From CAZOOK01 sp964581385 (lineage in GTDB: Bacteria; Pseudomonadota; Gammaproteobacteria; Nevskiales; Nevskiaceae), in assembly GCA_964581385.1 (NCBI GenBank), contig CAZOOK010000007.1:62001-126000 (forward strand): a DNA stretch of 64,000 nucleotides. Reading direction: 5' to 3'. Positions 33,993-41,926 of this stretch are shown in pieces. The notes beneath the pieces are model-generated. The model was not told the DNA's origin, searched no databases, and saw nothing but the letters and a program-made list of their open reading frames with translations. The position numbers and the translations under genes were made by a program. Numbering within the stretch: the stretch's first letter is position 1; every line of letters begins with the position of its first letter.

Positions 33993-34910
33993 CTAACGCT
34001 GCGGCGGCTGCTCGTACAGCTCCACCGCCGCGTTGCGGATCACCAGCTTGTCGCGCTCCTTGATGCGGGTTTCGACGATAAAGCGGGTCGGCGATTCCTT
34101 CCAGATGTGCGTGACCAGCGTCTCGCCCGGGAATACGGTATCGCCGAAGCGCACCTTGATGCTCTTGAACCGTTCCGGACCACCGCCGCACATGGCATTG
34201 ATCACATGTCGCGCGGCGTGTCCGAAGGTGGACAAACCATGGAGGATCGGCCGGTCGTAGCCAAAGGTCTTCGCGAACGCAGGATCGGCATGCAGCGGAT
34301 TCAGGTCACCGGACAGACGGTACAGCAGCGCCTGGTTCGGAGCGGTTTTCTCTTCGACCACCGCATCCGCTTCGCGAGCCGGTGGCCGGTTGGCGTTACC
34401 TGACGGGCCGCGCTCGCCGCCCCAGCCGCCGACTCCCAGTACGAAAGTGGAGAACTCGTTATAGGCGAGTTCCACGCCAGACTCGTCCGTGGTCACGATA
34501 TCGACCGTGATCACTGCATGCGGTTTTTTGTCGTAAATAGATTTGACGCGAAAGGTGTGCTTCAGCTTCGCACATCGCGGCAGCGGCCGCTTCAGTTCGA
34601 TGTATTGCTCACCGTGGAGCATACGCTCGAAACCAAATTTCAGCCCCGGTAGCATCGGCTTGCCCCGATAGATCGGTGCCAGCAATGCATTGAGCCCCGG
34701 AACGACCGCGAATGTCGGCAGCGCGCGAAATCTTTCGCGGTTGAACTCGCAGATATAGCGCAGGTCGCTTTCATCGAGCGGATCGCGCGCCGCCCCCACG
34801 CCGAGCGCGTACAGCACCAAATCGCGCTCGTCGTAGGAAGTTTCGGCAACGCCTTCGGCCGCAAGTGCCGTATCCAGATCGATGAATTCGTTGCCGGCCA
34901 CTGCCGTCAT
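33993..34910 (-). CDS. MaoC-type enoyl-CoA hydratase 2
   Basis: A 305-residue double hot-dog hydratase like the hydratase-2 part of peroxisomal multifunctional enzyme 2. The N-terminal half has Y-A-L-G-V-G-A; the C-terminal half has the catalytic motif Y-R-L-S-G-D-L-N-P-L-H-A-D-P near residues 220-233, with the Asp/His pair, followed by G-Y-D-R-P-I-L-H-G-L. It should hydrate trans-2-enoyl-CoA to (3R)-hydroxyacyl-CoA. The start at 34910 overlaps the SDR stop as ATGA; the 491-codon open frame reaching to 35468 is an artefact across that gene. Confidence 0.92.
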   Translation of the reverse strand: MTAVAGNEFIDLDTALAAEGVAETSYDERDLVLYALGVGAARDPLDESDLRYICEFNRERFRALPTFAVVPGLNALLAPIYRGKPMLPGLKFGFERMLHGEQYIELKRPLPRCAKLKHTFRVKSIYDKKPHAVITVDIVTTDESGVELAYNEFSTFVLGVGGWGGERGPSGNANRPPAREADAVVEEKTAPNQALLYRLSGDLNPLHADPAFAKTFGYDRPILHGLSTFGHAARHVINAMCGGGPERFKSIKVRFGDTVFPGETLVTHIWKESPTRFIVETRIKERDKLVIRNAAVELYEQPPQR

Positions 34911-35812
34911 TTCGACTTCAGATTGACGAGAACGGCCTGCACCGAATCCTCCGTTGTGACGGGATGATCGGCGTTGGTGAAATCGACAATGCGATCCCAC
35001 TTGCCGGCGATATCTTCCGGCGTGAACGGCAGCTTCGGGTTGAAACCGTGGCCTTTGGTCCGCTCCCAGCGCAGTTTGGTGACCCAACCGCCGCCGACTT
35101 CGAACAGACCTCCGGTTTCCTGGCAGCTTTCGTGGCATAGATATGCGACCAGCGGGCTGACATATTCCGACTTGATGATCTCGACGACTTCCTTCGGCAT
35201 CATCGTTTCGGTCATGCGCGAACCGGCGACCGGTGCGATGGTATTGACGTGAAGGTTCTTGGTGCGCCCTTCGATGGTCAAGGAGTTGGCGAATCCGTAG
35301 ATGCCAAGTTTGGCCGCCGAATAATTGGCCTGGCCGAAATTGCCGTAGATGCCGGACGCCGACGCCGTCATGACCACGCGGCCGTAGCCCTTCTCGCGCA
35401 TGTGCGGCCACGCCGCGTGTGTGACGCGGAAGGTGCCGTTCAGATGTACGCGATAGACCAGATCCCAATCCTGCACCGTCATCTTATGGAAGCTGACGTC
35501 GCGCAGGATACCGGCGTTGTTGACGACGATGTCGACGCCACCGAATGTGTCCAGCGCGTTCTGCACGATCTTGCCGCCGTCCTCCACAGAATCGTAATTG
35601 GCGACGGCTTCGCCGCCGGCGGCCTTGATTTCGGCAACGACGCTGTCCGCCGCCGCCGAGGATTTGCCCTCGCCATGCCTGCTGCCGCCAAGATCGTTGA
35701 CCACCACCTTGGCGCCACGCGACGCCAGCAGCAATGCATGGGAACGACCGACGCCGTTGCCGGCGCCGGTAACGACGGCGACGCGGCCATCGAAACGAAG
35801 TTCATTTGCCAT
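34907..35812 (-). CDS. SDR dehydrogenase, 17beta-HSD4/MFE-2 type
   Basis: A 301-residue SDR with the longer layout of the dehydrogenase part of multifunctional enzyme 2: R-V-A-V-V-T-G-A-G-N-G-V-G-R-S-H-A at the start, V-N-D-L-G-G-S-R-H-G-E-G for NAD binding, N-N-A-G-I-L-R-D near 100, and catalytic Ser plus Y-S-A-A-K near 160. The C-terminal extension W-E-R-T-K-G is also typical. It should oxidise (3R)-hydroxyacyl-CoA. GGAG lies upstream of the ATG at 35812. It overlaps the hydratase by 4 nt, so the two MFE-2 activities, fused in eukaryotes, are split but coupled here. Confidence 0.9.
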   Translation of the reverse strand: MANELRFDGRVAVVTGAGNGVGRSHALLLASRGAKVVVNDLGGSRHGEGKSSAAADSVVAEIKAAGGEAVANYDSVEDGGKIVQNALDTFGGVDIVVNNAGILRDVSFHKMTVQDWDLVYRVHLNGTFRVTHAAWPHMREKGYGRVVMTASASGIYGNFGQANYSAAKLGIYGFANSLTIEGRTKNLHVNTIAPVAGSRMTETMMPKEVVEIIKSEYVSPLVAYLCHESCQETGGLFEVGGGWVTKLRWERTKGHGFNPKLPFTPEDIAGKWDRIVDFTNADHPVTTEDSVQAVLVNLKSK

Positions 35813-35837
35813 TTTTGTTTTCTCCAATTCGTCGCGC

Positions 35838-37013
35838 TTACAGGTTGCGCGAAATGATTTCCTTCATGATCTCGGACGTACCGCCAAAGATACGGTTGAC
35901 GCGCGCGTCAACGTAATAGCGCGCGACTGGATACTCCAGCATGTAGCCGTTGCCGCCGTGCAGCTGCAGACATTCGTCGATGACGCGATCGGCCAGCTCC
36001 GACGTCCAGTACTTACAAGCGGCGGCGGCATCGGCGCTGAGCTTCTTCTCCAGTTCCAGCTCCATGCAGCGATCGACGAACACCTGCCCGATGGTGATCT
36101 CCGATTTCGCTTCCGCCAGCTTGAACTTGCTGTTCTGAAGGCTCGCCACCGATTTCCCAAAGACCTTGCGGTTGCGCGTGTATTCGAGCGTGCTAACCAG
36201 CGCGCCTTCCGCCTGCGCGATGCACATGATCGAGCAGATCATGCGTTCCCACGCCAGCTCGTGCATCAGCATCTTGAAGCCCGCGCCTTCGGTACCGAGC
36301 AGATTCGACTTCGGCACGCGCACGTCCTTGAAGAACAGCTCGCAGGTATCCTGTGCCTTCATACCCACTTTCTTCAGCGGTTTGCCCTTGGTGAAGCCTT
36401 CGCTGCCCGACTCGATGACCAGCAGGGACATGTCCTTGGCACCCTCGCCGCTGTTGCCGGTCTTGACGACAACGACCGACAGGTCGCTCAAATAGCCATT
36501 GGTGATGAAGGTCTTCGAACCATTGACGATGTAGTGATCGCCGTCAGCCACCGCGCGCGTGCGCACCGCCTGCAAATCGGAACCAGCACCCGGCTCGGTC
36601 ATCGCGATTGCGCTGATCATCTCGCCGCTGGCCATTTTCGTCAGCCACTTTTTTTTCTGTTCCTCATTGCCGTAGTTGAGGATGTAGTTGCCGACGATGT
36701 CGGAATGCAGCGGGAAACCGATACCGGAAGCGCCCGCGCGCGACAGCTCTTCGATGATGATCATGCTGTACAGGCGATCCGCACCCGCGCCGCCATACTG
36801 CTCCGGCTGATTCACGCATAGAAAGCCGAGCTCGCCAGCGCGGTTCCAGATCGCACGATCGACGTGCTGCTGCTCCTCCCAGCGTTCGTGGTGCGGCAGA
36901 ATTTCCTCGGTGATGAAACGTCGCACGGTGTTGCGGAAATCGTCGTGCTCAGCGCTGAAGATCTTGCGCGGAATCATCAGGGACATCTGCGGAACACCGA
37001 CAGCACTACTCAT
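35838..37013 (-). CDS. Acyl-CoA dehydrogenase (long/branched-chain type)
   Basis: A 391-residue flavoprotein. Landmarks: A-M-T-E-P-G-A-G-S-D near 140, K-T-F-I-T-N-G near 175, E-L-A-W-E-R-M near 255 and Q-L-H-G-G-N-G-Y-M near 345. Near the end it reads I-F-G-G-T-S-E-I-M; the Glu of Y-E-G-T, catalytic in medium-chain enzymes, is Gly, so the base is probably the Glu in the 255 region, as in long-chain and isovaleryl types. It introduces the alpha,beta double bond and passes electrons to ETF. AGGAG precedes the ATG at 37013. First gene of the operon, divergent from TetR. Confidence 0.93.
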   Translation of the reverse strand: MSSAVGVPQMSLMIPRKIFSAEHDDFRNTVRRFITEEILPHHERWEEQQHVDRAIWNRAGELGFLCVNQPEQYGGAGADRLYSMIIIEELSRAGASGIGFPLHSDIVGNYILNYGNEEQKKKWLTKMASGEMISAIAMTEPGAGSDLQAVRTRAVADGDHYIVNGSKTFITNGYLSDLSVVVVKTGNSGEGAKDMSLLVIESGSEGFTKGKPLKKVGMKAQDTCELFFKDVRVPKSNLLGTEGAGFKMLMHELAWERMICSIMCIAQAEGALVSTLEYTRNRKVFGKSVASLQNSKFKLAEAKSEITIGQVFVDRCMELELEKKLSADAAAACKYWTSELADRVIDECLQLHGGNGYMLEYPVARYYVDARVNRIFGGTSEIMKEIISRNL

Positions 37014-37034
37014 CAAAATCTCCTGTCTATTTGC

Positions 37035-37052
37035 ATACAGTCTGGACTGTAT
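37035..37052. promoter_or_regulatory. Putative TetR operator (18-nt near-palindrome)
   Basis: ATACAGTCTGGACTGTAT has two perfect 8-nt half-sites around a 2-nt centre. It lies 22 nt upstream of the acyl-CoA dehydrogenase start and 88 nt upstream of the divergent TetR gene, where a repressor would block both promoters. Binding by that TetR protein is inferred. Confidence 0.65.
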
Positions 37053-37140
37053 CTTAGTCTACCGGGTGCCCATATCGTCAAATTCGTTGGATCCAACCTC
37101 GCGTCCCAAACCGTAATCCACGTCACGGAGCCGGCCTCTA

Positions 37141-37836
37141 ATGGCCTCCACCCCGATCATCACAGCCGCCGCACCGCACCGCCGCACACAGGCCGAACGC
37201 AGTCATGCGATGCGCGAGCGCCTGCTCACCGCGACGCTGGAAAGCCTGATCGAGGATGGCTACATCGGCACCACGCTTAGTTCGATCGTGCGCCGCGCCG
37301 GCGTGTCACGTGGCGCGCAAGTCCACCACTATCCGAACAAGCAGGCGCTGATTCTCGATGCGACGGAGGATTTGCTGCGGCGCACCTATAAGGCGCTCGG
37401 CACGCTGCTGCTGTCCATCGCCGACGAAGATAATCGTCTGGAAGGTCTGATCGAAGGGACCTGGAACGAGTTGTTCTCGATTCCTCTCCACCGCGCTTAC
37501 GTCGAGCTGCTCGTCGCCAGCCAGCGCGACAAAGCACTCGCCGATGCGCTACGCAAACTGTCCATGCGTGTGGTAAAGATCTACGAACCAGCCGTCGAAC
37601 ACTATTTCGAAAGCATGCCAGGCTCGCGCGAGGAATTGAAAACGTTGTTTGCTCAGATCTGGGCAACGCTCAGCGGCATAGCGATGCAGGCACATCTGAC
37701 GACGGACAAAAACTACGTGCGCTCACATCTCAAACTGTTGTCCAGGCAGATGGCGCGCCACGTCCGTGCCCGCAAAGGCGTGAAAACACCACCGCCGCGT
37801 CCGGAAAGCTGGGATCGGTCAACGCGCGGCAGCTAG
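37141..37836 (+). CDS. TetR-family transcriptional regulator
   Basis: A 231-residue TetR-type protein. The DNA-binding domain spans residues ~15-75: R-E-R-L-L-T-A-T-L-E-S-L-I-E-D-G-Y, T-T-L-S-S-I-V-R-R-A-G-V-S-R-G-A as the helix-turn-helix, then V-H-H-Y-P-N-K-Q-A-L-I. The C-terminal helical domain would bind the inducer, likely an acyl-CoA given the neighbours, and a basic Pro-rich tail ends it. It is divergent from the acyl-CoA operon with an 18-nt near-palindrome in the gap, the standard setting for a local repressor. Confidence 0.9.
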   Translation: MASTPIITAAAPHRRTQAERSHAMRERLLTATLESLIEDGYIGTTLSSIVRRAGVSRGAQVHHYPNKQALILDATEDLLRRTYKALGTLLLSIADEDNRLEGLIEGTWNELFSIPLHRAYVELLVASQRDKALADALRKLSMRVVKIYEPAVEHYFESMPGSREELKTLFAQIWATLSGIAMQAHLTTDKNYVRSHLKLLSRQMARHVRARKGVKTPPPRPESWDRSTRGS

Positions 37837-37901
37837 GGCCTGCGAGGATCAGCAACGCGCTGCGCTTGCGTGCAACCAAGCTGTAGCGGCCGAGGACATT
37901 T

Positions 37902-39239
37902 CTAGGGCACGCCAGGACACTTCGCCGGCAACGGCGACCGCGGCGGTGAGGCCTGGCTATCCATTACGGTGCTGCGGCCGGCGATGGTGAAGGCGCTGTC
38001 TGTATCCAATTGCGTACCGTAAAAAGTTTCGGTCGGACTCACCGGAAAATTCACCACGGCCAGCGTTGGCCATACCGGCGGTGGACCGGAAATGATGCCG
38101 ACGCCGATGCTGTTCCAGAAGCTATTGAAGTTGACGCAGAAATTATGCGAACTGGTGGAAGAATCGGTCCAGCTGGCGAGAATCGATTGGCTGCTGGCGT
38201 CTTTGCACATCTGCATCGGATTACGCGCCGCGACACTGACCGTGGTCATGCCGCCGCAAGCCGACGGAATCGGCACGGACACCTTGCCGCTGACATCGAT
38301 TTCGCCCGGGGTGAACGTGGCACTGAACGCGGTCAGCGTGGCACCGGGCGCCGACGCCGTGACAGTCGTCAGCAAGCGGGCGCGCACTGCGGCGGTCATG
38401 ATGCTGGTATCGATGTCCAGCACCCAATCGGCGCTTGGATAGTGCGATTCGAGCATGGTCTGGCGATCGAATGTGTGAGTGCTGCCGAAGTTGTACACCA
38501 TGCCGATTTTGAGGAAATTATCGGCTGACACGGTGATGTCGGTCAGCGTCAGCGGCGCACCGGCGGCACTGGCAAGCACGCTGCCGACGGCATCCGTCGG
38601 CAGTACCAGCGGTGCCTGAGTGGAGAGCAGCGTATAAATCTGCGGCACCAGCATACCGTCGATAATGTCCGGGTCCTGGCAGGCCGGACGGCTGAAAGAG
38701 ACATTGTCGAGCGACACAAAATCGAAGCTCAGCACGGCGCCACTGTCGGACATGCAGGTGGAGGGAGTGCTCGGACACAGCAAAGTGTGGCGCTGCGTCG
38801 CATCCGGCACCGATTGCGCAGTCACCAGATGCGGCGTCAGCTTCAGCACCAGCCGATAAGTGCGCTGCAACGATGCCGGATTGCCGTTGCTGTCGCGCTG
38901 CCATGGCACCAGGTTGACGACAACCTCTGGCGTGATGACACCGGCGCTGTCGGTGACGTCCTGCAAATCGATGGTGGTAATGTCGGCGCCGCTGCTGTCG
39001 GTCGGCTTGCTGGTACCGATCATGCCACGCACGCGACTGATCACATACATGCGTGTCAATTCGATATCGACGCTGGACTGTCCCGCCATCGGCGGCACCA
39101 CCCCGAAATTAGCCGGGGGTGGTGGGGATGGACACTGCGTCGGCGGCAAACCACCGGTGCTGGTACAGGCCGTGAGCGCCATCACGGCGAGGGTCAACAG
39201 CACGAATTGCAGCCGGGCAGGCTCCGGTCTTGCGCGCAT
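37902..39239 (-). CDS. Predicted lipoprotein of unknown function
   Basis: A 445-residue protein I cannot place in a family. The signal peptide ends in A-L-T-A-C (Cys25), a lipobox, followed by a Pro-rich spacer, so it should be a lipoprotein. The rest is beta-rich, Thr/Ser/Val-rich sequence with eight further cysteines in pairs (for example C-P-S-T-P-S-T-C and A-C-Q-D), suggesting disulfides in the periplasm or outside. No catalytic motif is evident. It is convergent with the TetR gene and 219 nt downstream of the cytochrome gene on the same strand. An envelope structural role is a guess. Confidence 0.7.
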   Translation of the reverse strand: MRARPEPARLQFVLLTLAVMALTACTSTGGLPPTQCPSPPPPANFGVVPPMAGQSSVDIELTRMYVISRVRGMIGTSKPTDSSGADITTIDLQDVTDSAGVITPEVVVNLVPWQRDSNGNPASLQRTYRLVLKLTPHLVTAQSVPDATQRHTLLCPSTPSTCMSDSGAVLSFDFVSLDNVSFSRPACQDPDIIDGMLVPQIYTLLSTQAPLVLPTDAVGSVLASAAGAPLTLTDITVSADNFLKIGMVYNFGSTHTFDRQTMLESHYPSADWVLDIDTSIMTAAVRARLLTTVTASAPGATLTAFSATFTPGEIDVSGKVSVPIPSACGGMTTVSVAARNPMQMCKDASSQSILASWTDSSTSSHNFCVNFNSFWNSIGVGIISGPPPVWPTLAVVNFPVSPTETFYGTQLDTDSAFTIAGRSTVMDSQASPPRSPLPAKCPGVP

Positions 39240-39458
39240 GGTTCGTCTTCCTGGTATTGCGATAATACGGTTATCAACTCATCTCGTTTAACGGATTCCA
39301 GGCGCCGATTGCGACACTCGATCTGAACGCTACCACTAGCGAGTAGCGACTTTGGCACACGCACCCAACGGTGCGCATGCATATCTGCTGCACCCACTCT
39401 TCCAATCCGCCAGAACTAATCGTTCTGTCGCGGATATTCGTTGCCGAAAAGGAAACGG

Positions 39459-40136
39459 CTATGACTTCGACTGCAGGTAGGCGGCTACCGCCTTCATTTC
39501 ATCCGGCGTCAGATCCTTGACGATGCCGTGCATGATGGGGGAAGACCGTAGTTGTTTCTGAATCACTTGCAGTTGTCGCACAAGATATGCGGCATGCTGC
39601 CCAGCAAGTCGCGGAAAGATGCTGCGACCCTCCGCATTCTGACCGTGACAGCTGGCGCAGGGAACGATATTGCGCTCCGGAACGCCCTGTTCGAATAACT
39701 TCTTGCCCTCGGTGACTTGCTTCGTATCGTCCGCAACGCCTGGCGCTGGGGGCTGGCTCGCGTAGTAATGCGCGAGAGTATCGATCATGGAGTCGCTCAG
39801 CAGTGTGGCCATGCCCCACATGTAGTTATGCGCTTCAGGATCGGCGCGCGTCTTGGTTTTAAAGGCGTGCAGCTGCGCCGCGAGATATTGCTCCTGCTGT
39901 CCGGCCAGTCGAGGAAACATCGGCGAGACGCTGCTGCCACCGGGACCGTGGCAGTTGGAGCACACCTGCCCCGCGATCTTCGCGGCGGCGTCGGCATCCG
40001 CGGCAGTGCTCGCTGAAGCATCGGCGGCGCATGCCTGCGGCAGGAAAGAAATCATGCTCGCCGAAACCAGCAGCGTCACTCCAAGTAGCGAAGGACGTGC
40101 GGACTTTACGGTACCCTCAATCGGATTCTTGTACAT
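39459..40136 (-). CDS. Diheme c4-type cytochrome c
   Basis: A 225-residue periplasmic cytochrome with a signal peptide ending near A-C-A-A (about residue 38). Two class I heme sites are visible: C59-x-x-C62-H63 and C160-x-x-C163-H164, each followed by F-P-R-L-A-G-Q, the c4 repeat signature. Met108 and Met202 are candidate axial ligands. c4 cytochromes carry electrons between membrane complexes. GAGGAAG precedes the ATG at 40136. It lies 44 nt after the Cyc2-like gene on the same strand, so it probably receives or delivers electrons for that porin. Confidence 0.9.
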   Translation of the reverse strand: MYKNPIEGTVKSARPSLLGVTLLVSASMISFLPQACAADASASTAADADAAAKIAGQVCSNCHGPGGSSVSPMFPRLAGQQEQYLAAQLHAFKTKTRADPEAHNYMWGMATLLSDSMIDTLAHYYASQPPAPGVADDTKQVTEGKKLFEQGVPERNIVPCASCHGQNAEGRSIFPRLAGQHAAYLVRQLQVIQKQLRSSPIMHGIVKDLTPDEMKAVAAYLQSKS

Positions 40137-40180
40137 ACTTGTCTTCCTCTTCGCATGCTCTGGCGACTGACTGGAGGGTT

Positions 40181-41557
40181 TCAATACGCTGCCCAGATGT
40201 TCAGGAATAAGGTGTTGTTGTTGCCGGAGTCGCGTCCACCACCGTCATAGTTACCGCGAGCACCGTTGAATTTTTCATAGCCGGTGTATTGCAGCATGAG
40301 GCGCACGTACTGAATCGGAACATAGTTCAGTTCGACAATGTAGCCACCACTGTTGGGACTGGAGTTGTTGCTACCTCCCACCGACCCCGGACCATAGAGC
40401 CCGGCGTCCGCGTCCCCGACCGTCGAGAAATAGGCGAGCGTTGCACCATAGATACGCCGGTAGTAGTAAGTGCCTTTGAGTTTGAGGGTCTGCAGGTGAT
40501 CCACCGAGTTCATCGGCGTCGGCCCTGCGCCGACCGGGCTGCCACTCTGCGTCGCTGGAAAGCTGGCGCGGTAATCCTGTTTTTCGCGGATCAATGTGGC
40601 CTGGGCGGTGAAGGTGTGCGGATTGGTGATGTACTGGTATTGGGCATCGAACGCATAGTCGGTGAACTGATCGGTCGGTGTATTGCGCATGGTGGTGTCG
40701 GGATATATCCGTAACACCGTTCCGAAAGTCCCAATCATCAGCGAATTCGCGCCCCATTCGCGGTTGTACGCCACGCGCCAATAGGGGTTATAGCCATCCA
40801 ACGCAGTCGGGTCCTGTCCGGAACGTAGGAAGCTGAACATTCCGTCTGCGGTACGGTAGAAGCTAAGCTCCGTATATAGCGTCTTGTGCCAGAACACGTA
40901 GCCGCCAAAACCAACCGCCTGCTGTGCCAGTCCGCCATCGATCAGGCTACCCGCAGCAGGCGTCGGCACGTTGGGCGGTGCGGTGAACGGAAACCCCCAG
41001 GCCGGCGTGGTGTTCCACACGTCTTGCACCGTCGGGTTGTTGTGCACAGTCACGCCGTAGATCCAGTCCGTCTGCTTGGAATCGGTACCCACGCTTCGGC
41101 CTACGATGCGCAGGTCTGTATTGTCGATTGAGCTGTGCCCGGTCGTACTAACCCCGTCGGGATTTACGCTCAGATTGTCGTAAGACCACTGTGCCAGCCC
41201 GCCGACGTTGTCCGTGACCTTGCCGCCCAAGAACACACTGGCACCGGAGAATTCCGGCTTGCCGGTTTTGGGTACGACCAGATTATTTTGGTCGTCGTGA
41301 TTCTTGTCGATCCAGGAGAAGCCGATCTGGCCCATCGCCGCGAGAGGTATCGTCGTGCGATTACCGAGTGTGAAGCCGTTGAGCTTGAACATGCGGCCGA
41401 AGGGCGTCAGCTCGGGAAAGCTGACATGGCAGGACTCGCAGGCTTCGCCGGTCTGGCGGGCAAAGATCGGAACGGCGCCCGCCTGGCTGGAGAGCAGCAG
41501 CGAAGCCAAACCAAAGGTCAGAAGCAGAGCCGCTTTGATCCATCGGATACTTTGCAT
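40181..41557 (-). CDS. Cyc2-like fused monoheme cytochrome-porin
   Basis: A 458-residue outer-membrane protein. After the signal peptide (cleavage near A-G-A, residues 26-28) comes P-I-F-A-R-Q-T-G-E-A-C-E-S-C-H, a single heme c site C40-x-x-C43-H44, then L-T-P-F-G-R-M-F-K-L-N-G-F. The remaining ~400 residues alternate polar and aromatic residues in strand-like blocks and end in an aromatic residue (I-W-A-A-Y), as beta-barrels do. One N-terminal heme plus a barrel is the plan of Cyc2, the iron oxidase of Fe(II)-oxidisers; many related proteins have unproven roles. AAGGAGGGA precedes the ATG at 41557, a near-perfect ribosome site. Confidence 0.72.
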   Translation of the reverse strand: MQSIRWIKAALLLTFGLASLLLSSQAGAVPIFARQTGEACESCHVSFPELTPFGRMFKLNGFTLGNRTTIPLAAMGQIGFSWIDKNHDDQNNLVVPKTGKPEFSGASVFLGGKVTDNVGGLAQWSYDNLSVNPDGVSTTGHSSIDNTDLRIVGRSVGTDSKQTDWIYGVTVHNNPTVQDVWNTTPAWGFPFTAPPNVPTPAAGSLIDGGLAQQAVGFGGYVFWHKTLYTELSFYRTADGMFSFLRSGQDPTALDGYNPYWRVAYNREWGANSLMIGTFGTVLRIYPDTTMRNTPTDQFTDYAFDAQYQYITNPHTFTAQATLIREKQDYRASFPATQSGSPVGAGPTPMNSVDHLQTLKLKGTYYYRRIYGATLAYFSTVGDADAGLYGPGSVGGSNNSSPNSGGYIVELNYVPIQYVRLMLQYTGYEKFNGARGNYDGGGRDSGNNNTLFLNIWAAY

Positions 41558-41926
41558 CGGGTCCCTCCTTGCGCCGAGAATCGAATTGACCGGCATCAAA
41601 CGCCGCTCACTCACAGCATCACGCATTCAGCATCGAGGGGTATTGATCCAGATCATGCGATCGAACGACTTGCTGTCGAAAATATGGCCGGCGTGATCAA
41701 CTCGACCACACTGCTGGCTTTCGCCTTAATAGTATTGATGGTATCGCGTTTTGGACGATGTGATCGCCGCCGCAGGAACTCTGGCATCTTCAGAGAGCTC
41801 ATAGGCCAGGAGGAGCGCAGCGCATCCCGCCATTTCGTTCAGCACCCGCAGGCAATGTACTTTTCGCTTCGCGACGGGCGGGACTCTCCCGCCCTTGCGA
41901 GTTCACCCTCAAGGAGGGTCGGCAGA
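41558..41926. other. 369-nt divergent gap, Cyc2-like gene / RlpA-like gene
   Basis: The gap holds an FNR-type box (41643-41656) and the ribosome site AAGGAGGG (41911-41918) for the RlpA-like gene. Open frames across it are extensions of the flanking genes with no protein-like features. I see no other repeat or RNA. Confidence 0.5.
41643..41656. promoter_or_regulatory. FNR/ANR-like box upstream of the Cyc2-like operon
   Basis: TTGATCCAGATCAT matches TTGAT-N4-ATCAA at nine of ten fixed positions. Its centre is 92 nt upstream of the Cyc2-like start codon, suitable for an activator site. It would link the cytochrome pair to low oxygen or nitrogen oxides; not proven. Confidence 0.5.

Noticed and set aside
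33993..35468. 491-codon minus-strand frame covering both the hydratase and part of the SDR gene
   Set aside because: Only the last 305 codons look like protein; the rest is an out-of-frame read of the SDR gene. The ATGA overlap at 34910 marks the true start.
35598..36821. 407-codon plus-strand frame opposite the acyl-CoA dehydrogenase
   Set aside because: It is antisense to a gene with clear catalytic motifs, and its product is His/Asp/Arg-rich with no family features, as expected from GC-rich codon shadowing.
41135..41926. Long N-terminal extension of the RlpA-like frame across the divergent gap and the cytochrome-porin gene
   Set aside because: It has no protein character, and a strong ribosome site plus signal peptide define the start at 41927.
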